DNA from: Brienomyrus brachyistius
Taxonomy: Eukaryota > Chordata > Actinopteri > Osteoglossiformes > Mormyridae
Direction: 5' to 3'
Length of the DNA stretch: 64,000 nt
NCBI RefSeq assembly: GCF_023856365.1
Contig: NC_064538.1
Location: forward strand, 9,225,435-9,289,434
Under the pieces are notes generated by a model, which made no database searches, was not told the origin of the DNA, and saw nothing but the letters and a program-made list of their open reading frames with translations. Position 1 is the first letter of the stretch; each line of letters starts with the position of its first letter. Made by a program: the position numbers and the translations under genes. Below are positions 41,736 to 54,711 of the stretch, one piece after another.

Positions 41736-42916
41736 CAGTCTTATGCTTATGTCATATATCAAATCAAATGGTAAGGATCTTGGGTATGAATTTACAGGCC
41801 GAGCGTATTGTGTCCATTTACTGTGGGAAGAGGCTAAAGGGAGAGTCCTGGCACGCTGCCCGTTGGCAGGATGCGGTTCTGTGCCACTGCCGGGACTCCC
41901 TGCAGACAGGGCTTTCCCTAAGCGCATCTTCCCATCCCCCCCATGCACTCGCACCAGCACACAAGCACACATTCACACGCACACGGGTGGCGGAAATAAC
42001 ACTGCATTCGTGAAACACAACCTCGTCCCAGCCCCAGTTCCTCCCCCAACCCTCGAGTGGCTTTTGAGACAGATATGGGGAGCTTCAAGAAATAGCTCGC
42101 GTGGATACGTCTTGTGAGCATCTGGAAAACACTGCATGACATGAAAGAGGTTTAAACCGCCCCCCCTCCCCCCCACCCGGCCTTTCCTGTAGCGTGGGCC
42201 GACTGGTTGCTGGCACAGAGATGCTAAGCATCCATCATTGGATCCTCCTCATCCCATTTCAGTGAGCTTACAACTCCTCCATTAATTGTGGCAGGAGAGG
42301 AACCCTCACTTTCATTTTCACAATTAGCTTTTATTTTTCTTCTTCATCTCTGGAATCTCTGGCTCTTTGCTGAAGTGCTGCAGTGTTTGCAGTGCAAGGG
42401 CTTGCAGTGCACCCGTGTGCACTAAGATGGATATATATATATGATTTGTGACAATCAGCATATGCCTCCATATATTTCAGCACGGCCTGTGGTCAGTGAA
42501 ATCTGTGAATCGGATCCAGTTTTTGCAAATGTAACGCAGGACCCTCCCTTACTGTAGTAGATGCCAAAGTCTCAGCTGTGTTAAAAAGCAGCACAGTCCA
42601 TAATTCAGATGGGAATCTCAGGAGATGGAATGGAAATTGGATAATGAGAGAGCAAATCTCGAGGAAGTAGTGTAAGCGTCTGTGATTGATTGGCCCAGTA
42701 GATTACCGCTCACGTCTGCTCAACCTGCTCACGGATTTATGACGGCGGCGATGGTGGAGTTATGCTGAGAGCGGAGAAGATGTTTTGATGTCCCACCCAA
42801 ACACGGATAGTGAACGTCATTTCAGTAAAGCGCAAGGAAGAGGTGGAGTCAGGCAGGGAAGGAGGGAGCTGTTAGCCTGGATGCTGCTCTCTTCAGTGCA
42901 TGGGCCATTTTCATCA

Positions 42917-43041
42917 CAGTGTTTCCCAATCCGGTCCTTGGGGACCCACAGATAGTCCACAGGACAGTCTGGCAGGGAGCCCGGAGGGAGCAAAAATGTG
43001 GACTGGCTGTAGGTGGCCAAGGACCGGATTGGGAAACACTG
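42917..43041. mobile_element. Fold-back MITE with 25-bp perfect terminal inverted repeats
   Basis: Starts 'cagtgtttcccaatccggtc' and ends with the exact complement. The two 25-bp arms (42917-42941 and 43017-43041) are perfectly complementary around a 75-bp centre that carries 'caaaaatgtggactgg', also found in the copy at 9893-10009. No coding capacity. No clear target duplication was seen here. The near-perfect arms suggest it is the youngest copy in the window. Confidence 0.85.
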
Positions 43042-44776
43042 ACCTAGCCTGTTTATTTTGGTATGCAGACGGATCCAATGCATCACTGCGGTGCAGACCA
43101 CAGGGCGAGATTAACTGGGAATGGGGGAAGAGAAGGAGGAAGGAACGAGTGTGTCGGGCTTGTGCTAATTTCTGGTGTTTGCGTTGGCATGGAGGAGCTG
43201 GGGGTGAGAGTGCTGGGGGCTTCATTCCCCTTGTTCTCGTTCAGTAATTGTGAGCACGCATGCCATGGTGCTCTGGCTGTTTGTGCGGGGTTGATGAAAA
43301 CTTTCCTTCTGTTCTGTATGGGGTGGGAGGTTGTTAGTCATCACAGATTGTGTTGTTTTTTCTGTATCTTGTTGCTGGTGGGGTAGAAGTTGTAAAGTAG
43401 GTAGGGGTGGTTGGGCAGTACTTTATTAGTATTATACACCCACTGATTGGGAGAGATATTTAGATTAAATTAAATTTGATTAGATAAACATTATTGATTC
43501 CAGAGGGAAATTCTCACAGGTATGTCCATCCTACCATCTTCCATTACGTGGTTGTGACTGGCTTGGAGAACAGGTTAAACCCGGTAATGGGAAAACAAGT
43601 AATGATCAAAAACGTGGTAAACTCAAGTAAAGTGACAAATGTCAAACTACACTGAAGTTAATATCCCTCAGCTTTGAAGCGCAGTTATACCGCTGACAGC
43701 AACCCAAGTCAGAGTCATGCCACCTGGTGACATAACTGTCAACAATTTGGATTTCCCCACGTCTCCTGGACACAAACTGACATTTCTACCTATCTGACAT
43801 CTGATTTCCCCTGTCTGTCAACAGCATTTATGAAGCATTGAAAGTCCGTGAGTGCATACTGACCAAAAGTCACGTTATGGTGATTTGAGCGCAGCCTTAT
43901 GCTGGAAGTATCGCTGCTTCACAAGACAGAAGAATGTCTCAGTTCATTGTAATTGGACCTCAGCTGAGGAGAGGTATTGTATGTAGGAGGTACGTGCAGC
44001 CTTTGGACAGGTGTTTCAGGGGCTTGTGTGGTTAAACGGATTCTCTGCAGAACGGCATTCTGTCTGCCAGGGACATGCCACAAGAAGGTGTGATCTGATC
44101 AGCCCGCTGTAGACCTCACTGCCTCCAGCCTTGTCACAGCATTGCAGTGGTCACTGCTTATCTGTGTTTCTCCATTTCTGCCAAACACACCCTTACCTTT
44201 AAAGTTTACCTTCACTTACATTTTTCTCTGCACATAAAATGCACAAAATTAACCAATGAATGTTTTGATGCGTTTGCCATCACCAGAACTTGCAACTGAG
44301 AGTCAGACTAACCTGCTATCAGCTGCTTGGAGTTGGCCTGACCAATACTGAAACAATCACATGGTAATTTCAGATAGACATGTGTAATATGTGGAGTTTT
44401 TCTGGAACTTCTCAGTAATTCTCTGCTGAAACCTGCTCTTCACATATCCAGAGGCTGTTACTCCAGGTCTCACCGGTAACAGAGCTTAGGACCACTGGTG
44501 AGGTAATAAATGAACGCAGCAGTTGTCAACCCAGCCCACCTCCACATCGAGACACGCAGCTTTGCTCGTACCGTCACCTGCTGACTTGATTGCCAGCTAA
44601 TTATCTGTCCTTTGATTAAATGGCTGGGATATGCAGATGCCAGGCACCTGAACTGAGAGCTGCTACACCAGTGTGGCAGGCTGAGTAGAAGGTGAGCTGG
44701 GCCACCTTGCAGTTAGAGTAAGACCAAATTATCTTTCATGCAGTGTTTGGAGAGTTTAGGCACCAATCTGTTAAGT

Positions 44777-44844
44777 CGGTGTTTCCCAATCCGGTCCTGG
44801 GGGACTCACAGACGGTCCACGTTTTTCCCTGCCGGGAGCTCGGA
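44777..44844. repeat. Half copy of the fold-back MITE
   Basis: 'gtttcccaatccggtcctgg', then 'gacggtccacgtttttccct' and 'gccgggagctcgg', match the left half of the element at 42917-43041. The right half is absent. Confidence 0.75.
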
Positions 44845-47800
44845 AGACCTTTATTCGTACTGTAGTACTTTGCTGATTCTTTAGGCTTTGTCAAAACAGA
44901 CCTAAATAAGAAATGAGAACAACACATGATGTAACCTGAAACACTAAAATTATCAATATGCATATATAATTCCATTTACTAGCATTTTACTAGCAGCCAA
45001 CGGTTTTTCACCCATATGTGGTAAATTCCAGTGTTCACAATGTGGGATTTAGTACAAAAGTATTTTACTCTGCACTGAATAAATCATATTGAAGTTTCAG
45101 GTTGTTTTGTGTACATTCCTGCACTTTATAGCATAAGGACACATGGGCTTTATATAGTTATGTTTAGTGCCTGAAATGCAATGGCTTGCTGATGTATATG
45201 ACCAAATGGTGGGTCTCACCCCCCCACACACACACACACCACCGCTGACTTTAGTTCCTCCTTCTATGTACTCCTTGAGCCCGTAGTCATTGTGTCCTTT
45301 CACATCTGAAATGCTTGAATACACAAGTAAATAAACAAAATATTTCTGCATATATATTTATATTTTTCCGGAGTGAAAGTAGCAGTGCACTATGGTAGGT
45401 TAGCAGTAAACAACATTCCATCCAATGTAGTGTGAAAGTCACCTAAATTTAGCATCACGTATCAGCCGGACACAAGTCAATTTCAAATTCCAGCTAGGCT
45501 AATTAGCTGTACCATCAAGTGCGTTAAGCAAATAGCCCATTGCGTTAGGCTTGCCATGACCAAAAAACAGCTGGAAAAATTTAAAAAAGAAGACATAAAT
45601 ATATATTGCTGGAGATGATTTGTGTGACAGCGTAGCAGGCCATGAACACGCGGTGTTTCTTAGGCGGACATTCCGTTTTATATTCTCATATGCATCCTCC
45701 AGGCCTAGATAAACATTCTGGTGAATTATGGCTTGATTTCTTCGCTATTACTGTTTATACTGATAGAGAAGTCCAGTGTGGACTATGAGGTGACTGGTGC
45801 GTCCCGTCATTTGGTGGAGGCGATGTCCGTGGAGGTCCAGTAGGAGGCGCTCTCGGCTGGGTATGAGTCCAGGTATTTATCCCAGCAGAAAACTGCGGTT
45901 CTTCCCACTATACCAGCAACCAGGCCTCAAGCAGCATACGCTGAATAAATCAGAAAGACCTTCTTCATGGATGCTCCATCTGCTTCTGCCTCTCTCTAGT
46001 ACTGGGAGGGGCACGTGCTTATTACAGGGCTTAATGTGTTGAATTTATTATTATGTTTGTCTATAAAAAGAGGGGGGGGTGCTTTTCCGCATACTGTTTT
46101 CTGAGTGTCAGGCTTTCTTAGAACGTGCCAACGTGCGTAAGGAGTTTATACGATCAAAATAAACAACACAAAGAAACTGCAGCTTCTGTAACCGTCTGGA
46201 GAGACTCTTGACCACAGGGTCTATGTTTAGCAACGGTAACGATGCTGGTAGTTTGGCCACATCCCAAACTGCCACCAGACCCTTTGTAACTGCCGATGGA
46301 TGTGAGGGTTGGCCTGGCTCTCCGCGGAGGGGAGACCTCATACCGGCTTCCTGTCCCCGAGCGCCGCACCCCACGGGGGCTTCTGGTGAGCAGCTCCGTG
46401 CCGCCCGAGGGGAAGCGAAACCCAGCGAGTCCATTCAGTTGTGCAACGCTCCTGTGAAGGCCTTTTCAGAGCGAGCTCCCGTCCGCGCGGGAAGACTCAG
46501 CGGTGCCGCTCTTTCCTTTTCTTTCTGCCATGGATGGAGTGAATGGCGTAGGGATGCCACCCTACTGGGCTATCTGTGGTCTTGGGGGGTGGGCGGGGGG
46601 GTCTGTTGATTTAGACCCCTTTGTGAGTATGCTTTGTCAAAATGGCTGCTGAATTCCAGAAGCATTAACCGTTCGCAATGAAAACGAACAGGGGGGGGGG
46701 ATATTTTTGGAGGTTAGTGCTGTCGTCATTCCAGGCCAGGCCAGGGACCGTGTTTTTACTCTCTAGCTAGCAGCTCAGAGTGAGGATTTGAAATTTGGTG
46801 AGCAGTCATGCTCTTAGAGATGATGGGGCTGTGAGGGGGGATTTGAGCTACCTATCCCGCCACGGTTATAGCGGTGAACGTGGTCCGCTGCCCTCCGGCA
46901 TCCGTTATAAGGCATCGTTAAAATGGGTGCGAAAAATGAACACGTCCTGTCCTTATTATATGTGTGTGCTTGTTTCTCACTTGTGGGGCTAAGGGGTGGC
47001 ATCTTCTTTTGGACAGGCGTCAGCGCACTGCCATTGGTTATCAGAGAGAGGTTCTTTTTCTCTCAGACTAATAAACACTCACCTGACCAGTCAGTCTGTC
47101 AAGCTGCTATTCAGTTGTACCAGATACAAGTCACTGTAGAGTGGTTTGGCTACCTTTCAGATGTAATAAAACACACTTTAATACTTCCTTCCCTCTGTAT
47201 GTCTGTGTGTCTGTCACACCTCTGTTACCTAAGCTAAAATCAGGCGCTGTACCAGAAAAGACTGAAAAAGGCGGAGGATCCTTTTGCCGATGGTCTTTTT
47301 TTTTGTTTGAACCCTAAACAATCACACTTGTTTTTTAATGTCTAGGTATGTCAGTAATAACACAAAGTCTTACATTTGTCTGAAACTGTAAGCATTTACC
47401 TTTAAAAATGTAATTTAAATGTAATTTAAAAATGTACCAATGGGCAGGTCAGGGTCAGTCTGGAGCCTATCCCAGGAATCCCAGGGCACAGGACAGGAAG
47501 CAGTGCAGATGGGATACCAGTCCATTACAGCACTGAAAATGACAAAAGGAAAAAGGTTAATGAAAAGTCTCTCTGGGGCATGGGTGTCTTTTCACCGGCT
47601 ATGCACAGCTGTGTGTGTTTGAAGAGGTTTAGTCCATCCATTCATGGCTGTGAGATAAGGAAGTGTTCTCATTCTCCGCTATTGGTATGTCTGCCCCCCC
47701 CAAAACAAAAAACACAGCTTGCGTTTTTCATTCATCAATTTTTTTTTCCTTATAGTCTGCTACCAGCATCCTGCACAAGTCTCCCAAGGTGCAAGTAATT

Positions 47801-48700
47801 ACTGAGGGAGAAGAATTATACATGTAAGATGTACTGTAAGGCAGAGGGGACTGAGTAATAAACATAGGATGCACTGAAGGCCAGAGTCGGGTTGCAGTGA
47901 GAGTGAGTAATAGTGGCGTAATGACGCACAGAGCTCACGATTCAATACACTTTACGATGCACAGCCCAAAATTCGCTGCACTTCACCAATTTTCTAACAA
48001 GTGTAATTTCAATCAGATGTCTCTGACTCACCTCCTCCACAATGACCTCCAATGATCTCCTCCACAATCTCTGAATCAATAATTTTTCATTCTGCCCTTA
48101 CATTTTTGTGTAAGTAAAACTCCCACAAGCCGCTTGCAGTACAGCATAGACTGATATTAGATCTGTCTCTTCTCCAACCCAAATTTCTTCCTCCGTTGGC
48201 TGTAATGCTAAATCTCTGGCAATAAATGTAAGATGTACTGAAGGGCAGAGCCGGGGGCGGGACTGGGAACAGCTCATCATCTGGGAGCCTGAGCACCTTG
48301 TATAGCATGTAGCTATCATGTTCTCCTTATGCCACTGAGGCAACACAACTGACTGTGTCTCGGGGATCCCAGTACCATGGGCTGCCCTTATGCACGCGGG
48401 CAGGGACTAGCACTCACAGCCATGCTACCTCAGTGCTCCTTGCCAGTGTGGGCAGCAAAGTGTCACTCACCTTTGCGGAGTCACTCAGATAGCACTAGGC
48501 ACAATGGCCTGGCTTACCCACTCCCCACCACCATTTCTTTTCACTTCTTCCTTCCTTTGCCTTATGCCCTTGTGTTCTGGCATGCTCTCTCTCTGTCACA
48601 CTTTCTTGTAGGGCAGTTGTCACCCAAGCTCAGCTCAGTGAACTCAGTTTCTATTTAAAGACTTGCAGCAGTTTGAACTGCTCGGCTCTTAGCCCTGCAG
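44845..48700 (+). other. Probable plagl2 intron, part 2
   Basis: No coding exon is recognised. It includes a CpG-rich patch at about 46190-46610, open on both strands for over 100 codons but without a family I know, and an old SINE fragment near 47440-47540. A CA run lies at about 45225. Confidence 0.4.
47445..47540 (-). repeat. Decayed SINE fragment
   Basis: 'tctggagcctatcccagga', 'agggcacaggacaggaag' and 'ccagtccattacagcac' match the middle of the SINE family seen at 27115-27470, in reverse orientation. Confidence 0.6.
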
Positions 48701-49250
48701 GCCTGAGGAAGCATAAGCCTGTGTGTCACCGTGCCGGTACACGCCGCTGACAGATCCGCACGACGCAAACGGCCGTGTCCACCCGCCCGGCCTCATTTGG
48801 CATTCTTTGATAAGATGGCCACCATCGTCCTCATCATCTTGTACTTTAGCGTGCATCGTCGTGGTCGTATTCCTCCAGGTATATTTAGGGTGTGTAATTG
48901 GATAATGTTTCTGGGCTGAAATAGCCAGAGCACCACGATGCAGTTACTAGATAGGTCTGCGTTTCGTTACATTACACTGGCTTACATTCTCGGTCGTGTG
49001 CTCGAGGCAGAAGTAAGACTGCCTCAGATTGAGATCTGGAGAGTGGACCAATTCACCCGGCTGAGCAGTGACGTCACACCTTGCGAGAGCTCGCGCTGTG
49101 ACCTATTAATGTCTCACTCTCTTCCTCCTGAAGCAACGGAAGTTCAGCTCCAGAATCTGGTGCAGCTACCAAGAAACTCTACGTCAACAAAGAAAACCTG
49201 AGTTACGCAGAGTAACCGGTGAAGTTCTCGAGGTTTTTCGTTGCCCACTT
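48700..49250 (+). promoter_or_regulatory. CpG-rich, promoter-like patch 1.3 kb upstream of plagl2
   Basis: CpG-rich DNA with a perfect CRE TGACGTCA at 49069-49076, followed by the palindrome 'gcgagagctcgc', and a donor-like 'accg|gtgaag' near 49218. It lies 1.3 kb before the plagl2 coding exon on the same strand, so it could be an alternative plagl2 promoter and first exon. No recognisable protein is encoded here. Confidence 0.4.
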
Positions 49251-49709
49251 ATTAAGCTGATTCGACCGCATCTTGCATGATTATACAAATTTAAATTTTA
49301 AACTCAAATGCAGGTTTGATTTTTAATGTTGCCCACTTCCTACCATATGCATTCTGACGTTATAGCTAGTCTTTTATCATGGGCTGGCTCAATTTTTCTT
49401 GATGTCCCCCATTCTGTTTGATAACTTAAGTATATGTAAACATTTGTAGCATTTGGAATTCAAAGGCTATCTACCCTATCTTATCCTGAAGCATTCTAAT
49501 GCTCCTATTACAGAGCTTGAAAATGATCATTTTAACTGAAATATCCTATTGTCCTTTAGTGCCCCCTAGTGGTTTAGATTGGCTCAATTTTTCCATCTGT
49601 TGGTCCATAATCCATCCAGCCCCGAATCGGACTGGCTATCTCAGATACTGGTCATTTTCCTAGTGGGTCAATGGGTTTGTGGGGACATTGACCCCTAAGC
49701 CCAGGGCTG

Positions 49710-49800
49710 TTTTTTTTTTTTTTTATCACAGTCCATCCATCCATTCAACCATCCATCCATCCATATATCCAACCATCTTCTAACATTTATCCTGGTCAGT
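49710..49800 (-). repeat. T-run and (CCAT)n SINE tail remnant
   Basis: A T-run at about 49710-49724 is followed by many CCAT units and 'ccaaccatcttctaac', resembling the reversed 3' tail of the SINE family seen at 27115-27470. The body is missing. Confidence 0.5.
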
Positions 49801-50546
49801 GGCAATTTGTCACTATTTTAAGCATTTTTTAAATAATAAATTATTCCTGATGTAATAGAGAATGTGGTTTGTTAAAGTGAAAACAGTACACTCTATACTA
49901 TTTCATGTGCAGTGAACGGTATTCCACACATCTGTATGCTAACTCCTGTGTATCTCTACATTGACGCTATACGGAAGTTCTTTCCGTCATTTCAAACTCT
50001 CTCCCTTGCTCACACTTATAAGCTTGATGCATAACTGTGGCATCACGGGGGGGTTCGCCATGTCCTCCGCATCCCGGCATGAGATTCTCGGCTTCATTGA
50101 GTAATACATTTCCTATTTCGTTTCCTTGTTTGCTGTAGGCCAGTGAAGATGCACAGCAATACCAGCTACTCACCCCCAACTGATGCTGTAGGCACCGGGT
50201 GAGAGGGGGGAAATTCACATTCACAAGATACCTGCAGATTCAAAGGTACATTTTCCTCTATATGCTAAGATCTACAATGTTTATGGAATGCTTCTGTGTG
50301 CATCATACAGTTAGGCATATTAACTGCTAGCACACCCTTTGTAGCGTGACTGCTTGACCGCCTCTCTGATGTGTGGGTGCAGGTTTGCAGCTGAGGTACA
50401 CCGTTGGCCCACTCGGCCCCTCTGAGCGCAACCCAGCGCCTCCCCCCCCCCCCCGACATCCCGCACGCAGCTCCGGCACCACGCAAAGCCTGGAGGGCGG
50501 GGCGGCCCCAACCATCACCCCATGGCAACGGCACACTAGGGCTGCC

Positions 50547-53167
50547 ATGGCAGCAGGTGCCACCGATGCCCCACGCCAGCATACCGCACTGAGCCCGGAG
50601 CACGAGGAACGACGAGCCGCCGCCGCTGCCAAGCTTTTCCGAGGCAGACTGCCCCTGGGCAGAGAGAGCAAGAGCGAGAGAGAGAGAGAGGAGTGCGAGA
50701 GGCTGCGGGAGGGCCGCTTGGGCAGGAGCCAGTGCCCGGTGTGTGGGGCTCTCTTCGGCTCGCACGACCAGCTCCGCCTTCACGCCTTCTGCCATACTGG
50801 AGAGAAGCCCTTCCGCTGCTTCCAGCCAAACTGTGGAAAGGCCTTTGTCTCCAAATACAAACTGTTCAGGTATGGTCTACGGCCTTCTGGGAAGTGGATG
50901 TGATCATCCGGGACAGGGGAACTGAGGCTGAAGCTAGCAGAGAGATTAACAACATGCACGGCTAACAGAAGGTCTTGGTCTCAGAAGGGCTCCTCTGTTG
51001 AATGCTTGGGAGACACACTTACCTAATGCTGGTCCCACCACAGTATCCAGGAAATTGATTTAAATAGGGGTCAGCTACGTAACTAAAGTAACGTAACAAT
51101 GAGAAATGGCCTCATAAAGTTTTTGAGTATGCCACACAGCGATTTTCATTTAATCATTTGTGTGTTTCATCCAGTTGTTCCTGGACACTCTCTTCAGCCT
51201 AAATTTCCAGCAAACACTGCACCTAGGCTGTAGACCAGAGTGATCCCTTTGTCACCATGTTTGTTAAATGTTTGTCACTACCTGATCTGTACAGCCTACC
51301 TGATCTGTACAGCCTACCCGATCAGTTCCTTCCGGGTTTAGTTCACGTGTACATGTGGATATGCCTGTGCCAGTTGCATCAGTGACATCCTGTCTGTGTT
51401 CTGTGCTAGGGCACATCTAGGGTGTTTCTCAGTACGTGTACTTCACTCTACTTGTGTTCTTGCGTGCCCGTTTTACCTCATCTTCCATTGCCGAAGACCA
51501 GTTACAATACTAAGAGCAGATGTAGCAGGATGGTAAAAATCACATTTTTTGCCGCACCCCAAATATCAAGTATACATTAGTTGAATCCTCACCAAACGAG
51601 ACCAATCCCATGATTCATGGTGCCCCAAGTTAATTTTTGGGAGGCATGTTATCAAGACCGGTCTTGCCAAGACCACAAGTACGATCTTTGCGTTCTTGGT
51701 ATTGAGAAACACCCCAGGTGACCAGGAGACGGTGTCGCCAATCATGTTGTCGGTCTGTCCCCTAGGCATATGGCCACACATTCTCCACAGAAGACCCACC
51801 AGTGCTCATTCTGTGATAAGATGTTTCACCGAAAAGATCACCTGAAGAACCACCTGCAGACCCACGACCCGAACAAGGAGGCCTTCAGGTGCGAGGAGTG
51901 CGGCAAGAACTACAACACCAAGCTGGGCTACAAGCGTCACGTGGCCATGCATGCGGCGACCAGCGGAGATCTCACCTGCAAGGTGTGCCTGCAGAGCTAT
52001 GAGAGCACCCCCGTGCTGCTGGAGCACCTCAAGAGTCACTCGGGCAAGTCGTCCGGCGGCACCAAGGAAAAGAAGCACCCCTGCGACCACTGCGACCGCC
52101 GCTTCTACACACGCAAGGACGTCCGCCGCCACATGGTGGTCCACACGGGCCGTAAGGACTTCCTGTGCCAATACTGTGCCCAGCGCTTTGGCCGGAAGGA
52201 CCACTTGACACGACATGTGAAGAAGAGCCACTCGCAGGAGCTGCTGAAGATCAAGGCCGAGCCGCCTGACCTGCTCGGCCTTCTGGGCTCTGGGTCGCCC
52301 CCATGTGCCGTCAAGGAAGAGCTCAGTCCCATGGTGTGCATGGGTTCCTCTAAGGACTCCATGCTGAGCAAGCCCTTCCCTGGAGCATTCCCCATGGGCA
52401 TGTACAATCCACACCTGCAGGCCATGTCCAATTCTGGGCCTCCTCACCACTCCCTGGTGTCGGGTCCTCTGTCCACCCCCATGGGGATGGGCTGCCACAT
52501 GGAGTCCCCCTCCCCTCTTCACCACCATCATCACCACCATCACCACCATCACCACCATCACCATGCTTCCCCCTCGTCCCAGCAGCAGCAACAGCAGCAG
52601 CAGCAACAGCATCCACAGCCACCCCTTCCTAAGTACCAGCTTGGATCTACCTCATATCTACTGGAGAAGCCCCTGAAGGTGGAGATGGAGAGCTTCCTGA
52701 TGGATCTGCAGAGTGGGCTGCCCGTGCCCCCGCAGGCTGACGCCCTTGGCAGCTCCCCAGCTAAAGAGGGTCTCGAGCACCAGCAGGTGCTGCCAGATGA
52801 TCTCAGTGGGGAGCACCTCCTGTCCAAAAGCCCGGCTGTCATCGCAGAGTCTGTGTGTGCTGCTAACATGGACTTCTCCCACCTGCTGGGCTTCCTGCCA
52901 CTCAACCTGCCCCCATACAATCCTCCCATGAGCGCTGGCGGCCTGGTCATGGGCTACTCCTCCTCAACCTCATCGTCCTCCTCCTCGTCATCCTCCCACA
53001 TGACCGATCCTCACGCTCCACCACATACCTCTTTGCAACCGCAACCTCAGGAGTCACAGGGCTCCGGCGGGGGCCTCAGCCTGGGGCCCCTGCACTCACT
53101 CCCTCCAGTGTTCAGCACCAGCCTCAGTGCCACCACTCTCCCTCGCTTTCACCAAGCCTTCCAGTGA
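50547..53167 (+). CDS. plagl2: Zinc finger protein PLAGL2 (two coding exons)
   Basis: Coding exons are 50547-50869 and 51766-53167, joined in frame with a split Arg codon (574 residues; human 496). There are seven C2H2 fingers: ZF1 CPVCGALFGSHDQLRLHAFCH (residues 63-83), and ZF2 split by the intron (YKLFR|HMATH). Five more run through CDHCDRRFYTRKDVRRHMVVH and CQYCAQRFGRKDHLTRHVKKSH. Next come the PLAGL2-type ELLKIKAEP and EELSPMVCM, then NMDFSHLLGFLPLNLPPYNPP, ending TLPRFHQAFQ as in mammals. Family knowledge: PLAG-family factors bind GC-rich sites and activate growth genes such as IGF2. The longer length comes from runs of 15 His, 10 Gln and a Ser stretch. The start at 50547 (GCCATGG) is chosen because it follows the likely acceptor near 50381; an in-frame ATG at 50373 lies on the intron side. 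A further upstream coding exon cannot be excluded. Confidence 0.94.
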
Positions 53168-54676
53168 GGGCCACACCTCCCTGGGGTCAGGGGTCGAAAC
53201 ACTTGAACACTTAGAAGCCTTAATTTAAGCGCACAAATGCTTATGATTGAGCCCAGAGAAAGCTAAACTAGATGTAAAGAACTTAAACGCAAATCGCTTT
53301 GATTTAGGCTTCCTCTCTACTGTTTGGTTGCCAGTCTGTTAATCCTTATCATCCAACTTCATTCAAACACTCACTTACCCCTCCCATATATATGTCATAA
53401 TTGATTGGCATAATCAGTGAATCAGTAGTCATGATACTACAAGTCTGTTTACTAGATAATAATAAAGAGAGGAAAGAAAGCTCAAACATTTTCTGTCCAG
53501 GAAATAGTTTTAACTGCATTAAGATTATTATACTTTTCCAAATATGAAATCAAAACAGCTGGATTGTATCCCTTCCACCTCTGTCCGTGTCCACATCTGG
53601 TTGTAGTTATCATGAACCTAAAGAGGCTTTCCAGAGAGGCGTGAAAAATTAGTGAAGGAATGAAGTAACGACGTCAAGGCAAGCTATCTCACCACAGAAC
53701 GTGCTTTGCAAACTTTAACTTTGCTTAATCCGAGCAACATTTGCTCCTATGTACTCGAACATAACGCCCGTTTATTCTTTAAACCAAATAACTGTAAGGA
53801 AATATCACTTTTAAAGCAGTTTTGGAACTGATGAAATAAAATCAGGTACCATGAGCTGTCCTCTGTGGGGCTGTGTAGACCTCTTAACTGTGAGAAATAG
53901 CTAAACTTAGATGCTACCGAACACAGCAGGAGTGCCTGTATATACACTTTTCTCAGGCCAGTGTGACAACAGGTTGACAACAAGAGTAATTTTGTTCATA
54001 CAGTGAACTCTGGGGTGGTTTCACTCCTAACGGTGCTGCACTGAATTGGAAATGATAGACAGACCTGAAAGCAGCGTTTACAGGTGTAAGAAAATCTAAA
54101 TGCACTGCAAGTAAGCTTGTGTAAATATAGCAGATCTCTCTGCTGTTTCATGTAGCGCAAATCCAAGTAATAGACAGGATGTGAAACTGTGAGTTTTGTT
54201 CTTGTAAAAAGAAGCACTTTTACATAAAGGAGGCACTTCGACTGCTTGAATTGGATGAGAACCGCAGAACTCGTGTGACTCTGCCAATTATGCCGCTCAA
54301 CGTGAAACATCTGGTTTATATACAAAAAAAAACCCAACCGACCAAATAAACACACCCAAAAAGACACTGTTAGAGCTGCTCTCACACACAGCAACAAGCT
54401 TCAAGGAAGGTTTTAATCGCCAGTCTTCCTTCCAGCACTAATTTTTGAAAAACAGATTTTTTTTAACAGTATCGATGTTAACAGACCTCACTTCATGAAC
54501 CCCCCTCCCTCGTAAATTAATGTTTCTTTTTCAGATAAAAGCAAATGTTTTACGCAGTTTTTAGATGCTCATGGTAATAATAACCCTGACATATGTGAAT
54601 AGTAAAGATAATGATGACAATTATGACATTTTTGCAGTGTACGGAATTAGACGATGAAAAATATCTCTCTCTCTCA

Positions 54677-54711
<35 letters not shown>

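Noticed and set aside
50373..50546. In-frame N-terminal extension of plagl2 from ATG 50373
   Set aside because: A likely splice acceptor near 50381 falls after this ATG, the extra residues do not resemble PLAG-family N termini, and the downstream ATG has a better context.
50265..50795. 176-codon minus-strand ORF opposite plagl2 exon 1
   Set aside because: GC-rich shadow of the zinc-finger exon, with no recognisable domain.
51806..52612. 268-codon minus-strand ORF starting with a Leu run
   Set aside because: It is antisense to plagl2 exon 2; the Leu and Met/Val runs mirror the Gln and His runs.
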